Positions 51,948 through 59,898 of a stretch of 64,000 bases of DNA are shown here, piece by piece. The translations under genes were made by a program, and so were the position numbers. Each line of letters begins with the position of its first letter. Position 1 is the stretch's first letter. The stretch comes from Wenjunlia vitaminophila DSM 41686 (GTDB taxonomy: Bacteria > Actinomycetota > Actinomycetes > Streptomycetales > Streptomycetaceae). Under the pieces are notes generated by a model. The model ran no database searches, was not told the origin of the DNA, and saw only the letters and a program-made list of their open reading frames with translations. The stretch covers positions 1 to 64,000 of the forward strand of contig NZ_KB904665.1 in NCBI RefSeq assembly GCF_000380165.1. The letters run 5' to 3'.

Positions 51948-53465
51948 TCAGCCCCAGGTGGTGAGGCGCCTGGGCCGCTCCAGGACCGCGGCCACGTCCG
52001 CGAGGACCTTGGAACCCAGTTCCCCGTCCACCAGGCGGTGGTCGAAGGAGAGCGCCAGTGTGGTCACGTCACGCGGAACCACCTTGCCCTTGTGCACCCA
52101 CGGCTGCTTCCGGATCTGACCGAACGCCAGGATCGCCGACTCGCCGGGGTTGAGGATGGGCGTGCCGGTGTCCACCCCGAAGACGCCGACGTTGGTGATG
52201 GTCACCGTTCCGCCCTGCATGTCCGCGGGGGCGGTCCGACCGTCCCGCGCGGTGCTGACCAGCTCGGCCAGTGCCGACGCCAGCTCCGGCAGCGTCTTGG
52301 CCCCGGCGTCCTTGATGTTGGGCACGATCAGTCCGCGCGGGGTGGCCGCGGCGATGCCCAGGTTGACGTAGGACTTGTGCACGATCTCCTGTGCCGCCTC
52401 GTCCCAGGCCGCGTTGACCTCCGGATGACGCCGGATGGCGATCAGGAAGGCCTTGGCCACCAGCAGCAGCGGGTTGATCCGCAGACCCGACAGGTCCGGG
52501 TCCTCCTTGAGCTCGCGGACCAGCTTCATGGTGCGGGTGACGTCCACCGTGACGAACTCGGTGACGTGCGGCGCGGTGAAGGCGCTGGCGACCATCGCCT
52601 GGGCCGTGGCCTTGCGCACGCCCTTGATCGGCACCCGGGTCTCCCTGGCCGCCCACCCCGGTGCGCCGGCGGCCGTCTCCGGGCCGGTCGGGGTGGCACC
52701 GGTCGGGGCCACGTCCGTCGGGGCGGTCGCGGCCGGGGTCACCGCCCCGGCGGCGGGTTCGGCGGTCGCCGCCACGGCGGCGTGCACGTCCTCCCGGGTG
52801 ACGATGCCACCGGGGCCGGTCGGGCGGACCGTCGCGAGGTCCACCCCGAGGTCCTTGGCCAGCTTGCGCACCGGCGGCTTGGCCAGCGGCTTGGGGCCCG
52901 GCGCGGACGCCGGGGCGGGCCCGGACGCCGGGGCGGGCACGGACGCCGGGGCGGGGGCCGGGGCCGGCACGGCTGCCGGGGCTGGGGCCGGCACGGAGGC
53001 CGACGCACCGTTGGCGGACGGGGCGGCCGACGGTACCTGGGGCTTGCGCTGGCGGCGCTTGGCGGTCCCGGTCCTGGGGCCGTAGCCGACCAGCACCGCC
53101 TGCCGCTGCGGGCGCTGCTCCGGCTCCGCCTCAGCGGCCGGCTCCACCTGCCCCGCGGACGCGGGGGCGGGCTCGGCCGCGGGGGGCTGGTCCGCCCCGC
53201 CGGAGCCCGGCATGGTGTCCACGGCGATGATCACCTGGCCGACGTCCACCGTCGTCCCCTCGGGGAAGCGCACCTCGTGCACCACCCCGTCGAACGGGAT
53301 CGGCAGCTCGACGGCGGCCTTGGCCGTCTCCACCTCGCAGACGACCTGTCCGTCGGTCACGGTGTCGCCCGGGGCGACGTACCACTTGAGGATCTCGGCC
53401 TCGGTGAGTCCTTCTCCCACATCGGGCATCTTGAACTCGCGGAAGCGCTGTGCGGTCACGGTCAC
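51948..53465 (-). CDS. 2-oxoacid dehydrogenase E2 (dihydrolipoamide acyltransferase), 505 aa
   Basis: One N-terminal lipoyl domain with the lipoylated Lys in EVETAKAAVELP, a long Pro/Ala linker with Gly-Ala-Pro-Ala repeats, an E3/E1-binding domain (VRKLAKDLGVDLATVRPTGPGGIVTREDV), a second linker, and the catalytic domain ending SFDHRLVDGELGSKVL with the H-R-x-V-D-G active site. GTG 53465 follows GAGGAGAGTT. With E1alpha and E1beta upstream it forms a branched-chain 2-oxoacid or pyruvate dehydrogenase complex; E3 is elsewhere. Confidence 0.92.
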   Translation of the reverse strand: MTVTAQRFREFKMPDVGEGLTEAEILKWYVAPGDTVTDGQVVCEVETAKAAVELPIPFDGVVHEVRFPEGTTVDVGQVIIAVDTMPGSGGADQPPAAEPAPASAGQVEPAAEAEPEQRPQRQAVLVGYGPRTGTAKRRQRKPQVPSAAPSANGASASVPAPAPAAVPAPAPAPASVPAPASGPAPASAPGPKPLAKPPVRKLAKDLGVDLATVRPTGPGGIVTREDVHAAVAATAEPAAGAVTPAATAPTDVAPTGATPTGPETAAGAPGWAARETRVPIKGVRKATAQAMVASAFTAPHVTEFVTVDVTRTMKLVRELKEDPDLSGLRINPLLLVAKAFLIAIRRHPEVNAAWDEAAQEIVHKSYVNLGIAAATPRGLIVPNIKDAGAKTLPELASALAELVSTARDGRTAPADMQGGTVTITNVGVFGVDTGTPILNPGESAILAFGQIRKQPWVHKGKVVPRDVTTLALSFDHRLVDGELGSKVLADVAAVLERPRRLTTWG

Positions 53466-53484
53466 AACTCTCCTCGATCCACGA

Positions 53485-54459
53485 TCAGTACGCCAACGCG
53501 CGGTCGACGGCGTCCAGTACCCGGTCCAGGTCGGGCAGGTACTCGTCCTCCAGCCGGGACGGCGGGTAGGGCGCGTGGAAACCGCCCACCCGGAGCACCG
53601 GTGACTGGAGGTGGTAGAAGCAGCGCTCGGTGATCCGGGCCGCGATCTCGGCACCGAGGCCGAGGAACACCGGAGCCTCGTGCGCCACCACCAGGCGCCC
53701 GGTCCGCTCCACCGACGCCTGGAGGGTGTCGAAGTCGAGCGGGGACAGCGAGCGCAGGTCAACGACCTCGACGCTGTGCCCGTCCTCGGCCGCGGCGGTC
53801 GCCGCCTCCAGCGCCACCTTGACCAGCGGCCCGTAGGTGGCGATGGTCAGGTCACTGCCCTCGGCCACCACCCGGGCCGCGTGCAGCGGGTCCGGGATGG
53901 CGTCGGCGTTGACCTCACCCTTGTCGTAGTACCTGGCCTTGGGCTCGAAGAAGAGCACCGGGTCGTCGCTCTGGATCGCCTGCTGGAGCATCCAGTAGGC
54001 GTCCGCGGAGTTGGCCGGGGTGACCACCTTCAGTCCCGCGGTGTGGGCGAAGTACGCCTCGGGGGACTCGCTGTGGTGTTCGACGGCGCCGATGCCGCCG
54101 CCGTAGGGAACCCGCACCACCACGGGCAGCTTCACCTTGCCCAGGGAACGGGCGTGCATCTTGGCGAGCTGGGTGACGATCTGGTCGAAGGCGGGGAAGA
54201 TGAAGCCGTCGAACTGGATCTCGGCGACCGGGCGGTAGCCGCGCAGCGCGAGGCCGATGGCGGTGCCGATGATCCCGGACTCGGCGAGCGGGGTGTCGAT
54301 CACCCGGTCGTCCCCGAAGTCCTTCTGCAAACCGTCGGTGACCCGGAAGACCCCGCCGAGCTTGCCGACGTCCTCACCCATGATCACGACCTTGGGGTCG
54401 TTCTCCAGGGCGGTGCGCAGCGAGGCGTTGATGGCCTTGACAATGGGCATGGCGGTCAT
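53485..54459 (-). CDS. 2-oxoacid dehydrogenase E1 beta subunit, 324 aa
   Basis: The transketolase-like partner of E1alpha: VVIMGEDVGKLGGVFRVTDGL, ESGIIGTAIGLALRGYRPVAEIQF, the phenylalanine/histidine loop VRVPYGGGIGAVEHHSESPEAYFAHTAGLKVV, and C-terminal VVAHEAPVFLGLGAEIAARI. Length is standard. ATG 54459 lies three bases beyond the E1alpha stop, so it is coupled; ATG 54450 (MPIVKAI) is an alternative. Confidence 0.93.
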   Translation of the reverse strand: MTAMPIVKAINASLRTALENDPKVVIMGEDVGKLGGVFRVTDGLQKDFGDDRVIDTPLAESGIIGTAIGLALRGYRPVAEIQFDGFIFPAFDQIVTQLAKMHARSLGKVKLPVVVRVPYGGGIGAVEHHSESPEAYFAHTAGLKVVTPANSADAYWMLQQAIQSDDPVLFFEPKARYYDKGEVNADAIPDPLHAARVVAEGSDLTIATYGPLVKVALEAATAAAEDGHSVEVVDLRSLSPLDFDTLQASVERTGRLVVAHEAPVFLGLGAEIAARITERCFYHLQSPVLRVGGFHAPYPPSRLEDEYLPDLDRVLDAVDRALAY

Positions 54460-54461
54460 GG

Positions 54462-55664
54462 TCAGTGCCCCTCGGAGTCGACGAACGAGGACTGGTACTC
54501 GGCGAACGCGGCACGCTCCTCGTCGACGAGCGCATGGCCGTCGGCGTAGATGTGCTCGAACATCTCCATGGCGCCCGGGTCCGGCATGCTGCGCACGCCC
54601 TCCCTGACGCGCTTGGCCAAGGCGTCGCTCTCCTTCTCCACGGCGTCGAAGAACGCCTGGTCGGCCGCGTCGAGATCGGTGAGGTGGGTACGCAACCGGG
54701 TGATCGGGTCCTTGAGCCGCCAGGCCGCCAGGTCACTGTCGTGGCGGTAGCGGGTGGGGTCGTCCGAGGTGGTGTGGGCGCCCATCCGGTAGGTGAACGC
54801 CTCGATCAGCATCGGGCCGTTGCCGGAGCGCACGTGCTCCAGGGCCGCACGGGTGACGGCCATCACGGCGAGCACGTCGTTGCCGTCCACCCGCACCCCG
54901 GGGAAGCCGAAGCCGCCGGCCCGCTGGTACAGCGGGACCCTGGTCTGCCGGTCGGTCGGCTCGGAGATCGCCCACTGGTTGTTCTGGCAGAAGAAGATCA
55001 CCGGCGCGTTGTAGACGGCGGCGAAGGTGAACGCCTCGTTGACGTCTCCCTGGCTGGAGGCGCCGTCACCGAAATAGGCGATGACCGCGGAGTCCGCTCC
55101 GTCCTTCTGCACCCCCATGGCGTAGCCGGTGGCGTGCAGGGTCTGGGAGCCGATGACGATGGTGTAGAGGTGGAAGTTGTTCTGGTTGGGGTCCCAGCCG
55201 CCGTGGTTCACCCCCCGGAACATCCCGCACAGGTTCAGCGGGTCGACACCGCGGCACCAGGCCACCCCGTGCTCCCGGTACGTCGGGAACACGTAGTCGT
55301 CGTCGCGCAGCGCTCGACCCGACCCGATCTGTGCGGCCTCCTGGCCGAGCAGGGACGCCCACAGGCCCAGCTCGCCCTGGCGTTGCAGGGCCGCGGCCTC
55401 ACCGTCGAAACGCCTGGTCAGGACCATGTCCCGGTACAGTCCGCGCAGCTCGTCGGAGGTCAGGTCGATCGAGTACTCCGGGTGCGAGACGCGCTTGCCC
55501 TCGGGCGTCAGCAACTGGACGATCTCCGGCTTCGCCGGAGCGTTGCGGGCAGCGCGCGCTCCCCTGGTCTTGGTGCTGCCGCTGGTCTTGGTGCTGCCGC
55601 GGGCGGCGGCCTTCTTGGCGGCACCTGGCGCCTTACGGGCCCCCGCCGTGCTTTCGACGGTCAC
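54462..55664 (-). CDS. 2-oxoacid dehydrogenase E1 alpha subunit, 400 aa
   Basis: Thiamine-diphosphate-binding subunit: GDGASSQGDVNEAFTFAAVYNAPVIFFCQNNQWAI is the GDG-x-NN ThDP motif, and YRMGAHTTSDDPTRYR is the phosphorylation-loop region of pyruvate/branched-chain E1alpha. About 45 N-terminal residues are Lys/Ala/Ser-rich with an S-T-K-T-S-G-S-T-K-T repeat and are not part of the fold. GTG 55664 has the site GAGGAGTGAAC. First gene of the operon E1alpha-E1beta-E2. Confidence 0.93.
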   Translation of the reverse strand: MTVESTAGARKAPGAAKKAAARGSTKTSGSTKTRGARAARNAPAKPEIVQLLTPEGKRVSHPEYSIDLTSDELRGLYRDMVLTRRFDGEAAALQRQGELGLWASLLGQEAAQIGSGRALRDDDYVFPTYREHGVAWCRGVDPLNLCGMFRGVNHGGWDPNQNNFHLYTIVIGSQTLHATGYAMGVQKDGADSAVIAYFGDGASSQGDVNEAFTFAAVYNAPVIFFCQNNQWAISEPTDRQTRVPLYQRAGGFGFPGVRVDGNDVLAVMAVTRAALEHVRSGNGPMLIEAFTYRMGAHTTSDDPTRYRHDSDLAAWRLKDPITRLRTHLTDLDAADQAFFDAVEKESDALAKRVREGVRSMPDPGAMEMFEHIYADGHALVDEERAAFAEYQSSFVDSEGH

Positions 55665-55981
55665 GTTCACTCCTCGGTCTGTCCGGCCCCCGGGGTCTCC
55701 GACGGCCTGCCGGTTCGCCCGGTGCCGCCGAGTCCGCACGGGGTGGGTGCGGCTGACCCCTCCACCTGATGGCTGGCGGAGGGAGGCTCCGGGTGTGACA
55801 GCGCGTCCCGGTGACGAGCCTGCACGACGAACGTTACCCATGGGGCGCGCAGAGGCGCGAAGGGCTCCGTTCACCCCCGTTTACTAGGGAATCCGAGGAT
55901 GTGTCGCCGTGGTGCGGCCACCGGGACAACGGCACGGTATCCCGAGCGGCCGACCTGCGTAAGAGCCTTCGACCGGCGATC
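55665..55981. other. Divergent control region of E1alpha and LuxR-type gene
   Basis: 317 bases. The E1alpha ribosome site is at its left edge. No clear promoter boxes, RNA element or extra gene is seen; open frames here are unsupported. Confidence 0.4.
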
Positions 55982-56695
55982 GTGTGCGATTCTGTGCCGG
56001 TGGGAGAAAACGGGCGCATCACTGTTTTCCTACTAGAAGATCAAGAAGTGGTACGCCGGGGCCTCCACCGGCTGTTCGCCGGTGCGGCGGGGATCGAGGT
56101 CGTCGGCGAGGCCACCACCGGGTCCGCGGCCCTGGCCCGCATCCCCCTGGTCCGCCCGGACGTCGCCGTCCTCACCATGTCCCCGCCGGACGTCAGCGGG
56201 GCCGAGGTCTGCCGCGGGGTCCGGCTCGCCCGGCCGGAGGTGGCCTGTCTGGTGCTCGCTCCCTACCTCGACGACGAGGCCCTGCTGGAGGCGATCCGGG
56301 CGGGGGCGGTCGGCTGTGTGCTCCGGGGAATCCGGGACGCGGACCTGCTGGACGCGGTGCGCCGGGTGGCGGCGGGGGAGTGGCTGCTGGACGCGGCGTG
56401 GACCGCGCACGCCGTCCGGCGGCTGTGCCCGCGGGACTCCGGGGCGCCGGCCGGGGACGGCGGGGGACGACCGCCGGGGTTGACCGAACGTGAGCGCCGC
56501 ATCCTGGTCCTGCTCGGCGACGGCCTGTCCAACCGGGAGATCGGCGAGCGTCTCGGCCTGGCCGAGAAGACGGTGAAGAACTACGTGTCCGGGCTCCTCG
56601 CCAAGCTGGGGATGGCCCGGCGCACCCAGGCCGCGGTCTATGCCGCCCGGATGAATCTCCCGCACTCCCCCACCGACGGGTCCGACGTGCCCTGA
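55982..56695 (+). CDS. Atypical LuxR/DevR-type response regulator, 237 aa
   Basis: A receiver (ITVFLLEDQEVVRRGLHRLFAGAAGIEVVGEATTGSAAL) is followed by a LuxR helix-turn-helix (LTERERRILVLLGDGLSNREIGERLGLAEKTVKNYVSGLLAKLGMARRTQAAVYA), the DevR/DosR build. The phosphoacceptor Asp is replaced by Thr (VAVLTMSPPD where VLDVRLPD is normal) and the conserved Lys by Arg (GCVLRGI), while the acidic pair (ED) is kept. It is therefore probably not controlled by normal phosphorylation. No kinase gene is adjacent. The start is uncertain: GTG 55982, 55994 or 56000. Confidence 0.82.
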   Translation: MCDSVPVGENGRITVFLLEDQEVVRRGLHRLFAGAAGIEVVGEATTGSAALARIPLVRPDVAVLTMSPPDVSGAEVCRGVRLARPEVACLVLAPYLDDEALLEAIRAGAVGCVLRGIRDADLLDAVRRVAAGEWLLDAAWTAHAVRRLCPRDSGAPAGDGGGRPPGLTERERRILVLLGDGLSNREIGERLGLAEKTVKNYVSGLLAKLGMARRTQAAVYAARMNLPHSPTDGSDVP

Positions 56696-56829
56696 CCTCC
56701 GCTGGCGCCCCCTTGCCGGGCGGCCCGGGCGGGCACGGACACCGGGACCGGTGGGGGAGCCGGACGGGGCGCACTCCTCCATGGCAGAGTGCGCCGGTTG
56801 TGCGCCCCCGCGTGAACTAGCATCTGCCC

Positions 56830-57888
56830 GTGACTCACTGTCAGGCAACGGCGCCGACACGGAGTCTGCTCGACGCCCTGCTGCGTCGGTACGGCGCCGG
56901 CGCCCCGCTCTCCTGCCAACCGGTGGCCGAGGGTCTGCTGAACCGGGGTTACCGGCTGTGCACGACCAGCGGCGAGTTCTTCCTCAAGCACTACCTGGAC
57001 GCCGACGAGGCATCCATCGCCCACCAGCACCAGGCCACCGTCCGGCTGGACGAGCTCGGCGTGCCCGTCGCCCCCCCGCTCGCCGACGAGCGGGGACGCA
57101 CCGTCGCGGTCTTCGAGGAGCGCCGCTTCGGCCTCTACCCGTGGGTGCACGGGCGCCACCGGAACGGCACGGAGCTCAGCGCGGACCAGGCCGCCCGGCT
57201 CGGAGCCCTGCTCGGCCTGGTGCACACCTCGCTCGCCGAGGTCCAGGACACCGGAACGAGTGACCCCGAACCGCCCGTGCCGGGCCGGCCCCGGACCTCC
57301 AGGTACGCCGCCGCGGACCCCGACGACACCGACGCCCTCATCGGCGAGCTGCTCGAACTGGTCCGCAGGCAGTCCCCCCGGGACGCCTTCGACGACCTCG
57401 CCGAGCGGAGGCTGCTGGAGCGCAGGGCGCTGCTCGACCGACTGGCGCACCGACGCCCCAGGGACGGCTCCCAGCCGGAGGTGGGCTGGGTGCACGGCGA
57501 CTTCCACCCCCTGAACCTGCTCTACCGCGGCTCGGAGCCGGTGGCGATCCTGGACTGGGACCGGCTCGCCGAGCAGCCGCGGGCCGAGGAGGCGGTGCGC
57601 GCCGCGGCCATCTTCTTCCTGGAGTCAGAACCCAGCGAGGGCGAACTCGACCTGGCCAAGGTGCGCCGTTACGCCCGGGCCTACCGGCAGGCGGCCGGGG
57701 TGTCGCCACAGGAGCTCGGCGCCGCGGTCCACCGGGTGTGGTGGGAACGGCTGAACGACTTCTGGACGCTGCGCTGGCGCTACCAGCACCTCGACCGCAG
57801 GGCCGACCCGCTGTTCCCCTCCACCGCGGCGCTCGTGGTGTGGTGGACGCGCGAGTACGAGGCGGTGCTCGAGGCGTTCACGGCCTGA
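56830..57888 (+). CDS. Aminoglycoside-phosphotransferase-fold kinase, 352 aa
   Basis: APH/choline-kinase-like protein: N-lobe EGLLNRGYRLCTTSGEFFLKHYL, the catalytic Brenner motif VGWVHGDFHPLNLLY (Asp base) and metal-binding VAILDWDR. Family members phosphorylate small molecules (homoserine, methylthioribose, choline) or antibiotics; the substrate here is unknown. GTG 56830 lacks a ribosome site but TAGCAT lies six bases upstream, suggesting a leaderless message. Confidence 0.82.
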   Translation: MTHCQATAPTRSLLDALLRRYGAGAPLSCQPVAEGLLNRGYRLCTTSGEFFLKHYLDADEASIAHQHQATVRLDELGVPVAPPLADERGRTVAVFEERRFGLYPWVHGRHRNGTELSADQAARLGALLGLVHTSLAEVQDTGTSDPEPPVPGRPRTSRYAAADPDDTDALIGELLELVRRQSPRDAFDDLAERRLLERRALLDRLAHRRPRDGSQPEVGWVHGDFHPLNLLYRGSEPVAILDWDRLAEQPRAEEAVRAAAIFFLESEPSEGELDLAKVRRYARAYRQAAGVSPQELGAAVHRVWWERLNDFWTLRWRYQHLDRRADPLFPSTAALVVWWTREYEAVLEAFTA

Positions 57889-57917
57889 CCCCGGAGCCGG
57901 CTCCGGCCCGGGGCCCG

Positions 57918-59507
57918 TCAGCCCTGCTGGCCCGTGGTCTCGCCGGTGCCGGCGTCCGTACCCCCGACGTCGGTGCCCTCGACGGTGCCCGCAGAGGTGT
58001 CGTCGGTGCCGGTGTCCGTGGGGGTCGGGTCCCCCGTCGGGTCCGTCGGGGGATCCGACCCGTCCGGCGGCGGGGTGGTGGTCTGGGTCGAGGTCTCCCC
58101 GCCGGTGGGCTCGCTGGTCTCCGTCGAGGTGTGGTCCCAGCTCGGTGTGGAGTCGGTGGTCGGGTCGTAGGTCTCCGGCTCCGTCCAGGTGTCGCCGCCC
58201 TCGTCGCCCCCGGTGGGGTCGTCCGGGGTGCTCTCCTGCTCGGGGGAGGCCTTCGGCTTCTTGCCCGGGTTCTGGGGCGCCTCGCTGGTGGTCCGCTTCG
58301 GGCTGCCGCTCGGTTCGTCGTCGAGCGAGCCCTTGATCGCGGCGAAGACGCCCACGCTGATCGCGAGCACGGCCACCACCGCGACCAGCACCACCCTGCG
58401 CCCCCGCCGGCGGGGCTGGTGGTCACCGCCGTCGGGCGGCCCGATCAGCAACGGGGGCCCCAGCGGTCCGTCCTCGGGCGGGACGACCGCCATCGTCGTC
58501 GCCAGCGGGGTGCCCATCGGCGGGGTGGTGGGCCCGCTGTGACCGGTGGCCCAGGTGCCGGTGTGGCCGCCCTCGCTGGAGAGCATCCGCAGCGCGTACT
58601 GGATCTCGCCGGACATCTCCTCGGCGCTCTGGTAACGGTCGTCCGGCTCCTTGGCCAGCGCCCGCAGCACCAGGCCGTCCAGCTCCGGGGGCACCCGCTC
58701 GCTGATCTCCGACGGAGCCGCCGGAGGGTCCTGGACGTGCTGGTAGACCACCGAGAGGGGCGTCTCGCCGACGAACGGCGGACGCAGCGCGAGCAGCTCG
58801 TAGAGCATGCAGCCGGTGGCGTAGAGGTCGCTGCGGGCGTCCACGGCCCGGCCCAGCGCCTGCTCGGGGGAGAGGTACTGCGGGGTGCCCATGACCATCC
58901 CGGTCTGGGTCATGGTGCTTCCCGCCGCGTGCAGGGCCCGGGCGATGCCGAAGTCCATCACCTTCACCGCGCCCTCGTTGGTGATGATGACGTTCGCCGG
59001 CTTGATGTCCCGGTGCACGATGCCGCGCTGGTGGCTGTAGCTGAGCGCGGCCAGCACCCCCGAGACGATGGCCAGGGCCTGCTCCAACGGCGGGGCCTCG
59101 GCGTTCAGCAGCAGCTCGCGGATGGTGCGCCCCTCGACGAGCTCCATCACGATGAACGGCACCGTCTGGCCGTTGTCGAGCTGGTCCTCGCCGGAGTCGT
59201 AGACCGCGACCACCGCGTGGTGGTTGAGCCCGGCCACCGACTGGGCCTCGCGGGTGAAACGCGCCTTGGCCACCGTGTCGGCCGCGAGGTCGGCGCGCAG
59301 CAGCTTGACCGCCACGGTGCGGCCGAGGCGGACGTCCTCCGCCGCGAACACCTCGGCCATCCCGCCACGGCCCAGCCTGCGGGTCAGGCGGTAACGGCCC
59401 TCGCCCACCTTGCCGTTGTTGCCCCACTGGTCGGGCCCGTCCTGCGGGCCCTCTCCACCGGTGGGTCGATCGGGCCCGGAGCCCCCATCGGCGTGCGTGG
59501 GTGCCAT
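57918..59507 (-). CDS. Ser/Thr protein kinase, PknA/B-type without PASTA, 529 aa
   Basis: Hanks kinase at residues about 40-300: P-loop LGRGGMAEVF, Lys in VAVKLL, catalytic HRDIKPANVI, DFG as VMDFGIA, activation loop STMTQTGMVMGTPQYLSPEQ. One span follows (RRVVLVAVVAVLAISVGVFAAI), then an extracellular Asp/Thr/Ser/Pro-rich tail of about 130 residues with no PASTA repeat. ATG 59507 follows GAGGACTA. It is divergent from the PASTA kinase at 59899, with highly similar kinase domains. Confidence 0.92.
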   Translation of the reverse strand: MAPTHADGGSGPDRPTGGEGPQDGPDQWGNNGKVGEGRYRLTRRLGRGGMAEVFAAEDVRLGRTVAVKLLRADLAADTVAKARFTREAQSVAGLNHHAVVAVYDSGEDQLDNGQTVPFIVMELVEGRTIRELLLNAEAPPLEQALAIVSGVLAALSYSHQRGIVHRDIKPANVIITNEGAVKVMDFGIARALHAAGSTMTQTGMVMGTPQYLSPEQALGRAVDARSDLYATGCMLYELLALRPPFVGETPLSVVYQHVQDPPAAPSEISERVPPELDGLVLRALAKEPDDRYQSAEEMSGEIQYALRMLSSEGGHTGTWATGHSGPTTPPMGTPLATTMAVVPPEDGPLGPPLLIGPPDGGDHQPRRRGRRVVLVAVVAVLAISVGVFAAIKGSLDDEPSGSPKRTTSEAPQNPGKKPKASPEQESTPDDPTGGDEGGDTWTEPETYDPTTDSTPSWDHTSTETSEPTGGETSTQTTTPPPDGSDPPTDPTGDPTPTDTGTDDTSAGTVEGTDVGGTDAGTGETTGQQG

Positions 59508-59898
59508 TAGTCCTCGCCGTCGCTCTCCGGCTCGTACACGGTCGTCTCTCCCTCAGCACGCTACCGCTTCGGGAATGGCAGCGAGACCAGTCACTACGGA
59601 TGGAACGGGCGGTACCCCACGATTTCCGGCACCCGCAAGCGCCTTCCCCCCGCCGCTCGCGGGACGCCGGGGCCCCGCGGGGGCGCACTCAAATTCCTTG
59701 GAAACAAAGAGGAACAGCGCACTCGGACACACGGTCTGTGGCGCGTTCATCGCAATCCGATAACCGTGGTGGCGGGGTATTGGGCATCCGGTGACGGAAC
59801 GGTCAAGCAACTTGACGTGTCAGGGCGCTAGGGCAGACTTGGCGGGCAGAGCCAGACACGAGAGTAAGGTGCGCGGTGCGCCGAGGGGGATCCATCAG
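59508..59898. other. Shared promoter region of two Ser/Thr kinases
   Basis: 391 bases between divergent kinase genes. The middle is locally AT-richer (GAAACAAAGAGGAACAGCG, GCGATTGCGG-like). On the plus strand TTGACG (59812-59817), a 16-base spacer and CAGACT (59834-59839) form a possible promoter for the PASTA kinase. No extra gene is supported. Confidence 0.45.
59812..59839 (+). promoter_or_regulatory. Candidate promoter of PASTA kinase gene
   Basis: TTGACG and CAGACT separated by 16 bases, 60 bases before ATG 59899, close to the actinomycete housekeeping consensus TTGACN / TAGANT. Confidence 0.35.

Noticed and set aside
57891-57906. Perfect palindrome CCGGAGCCGGCTCCGG between convergent kinase genes
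   Set aside because: It has no loop and may be just GC-rich chance; not listed as a terminator.
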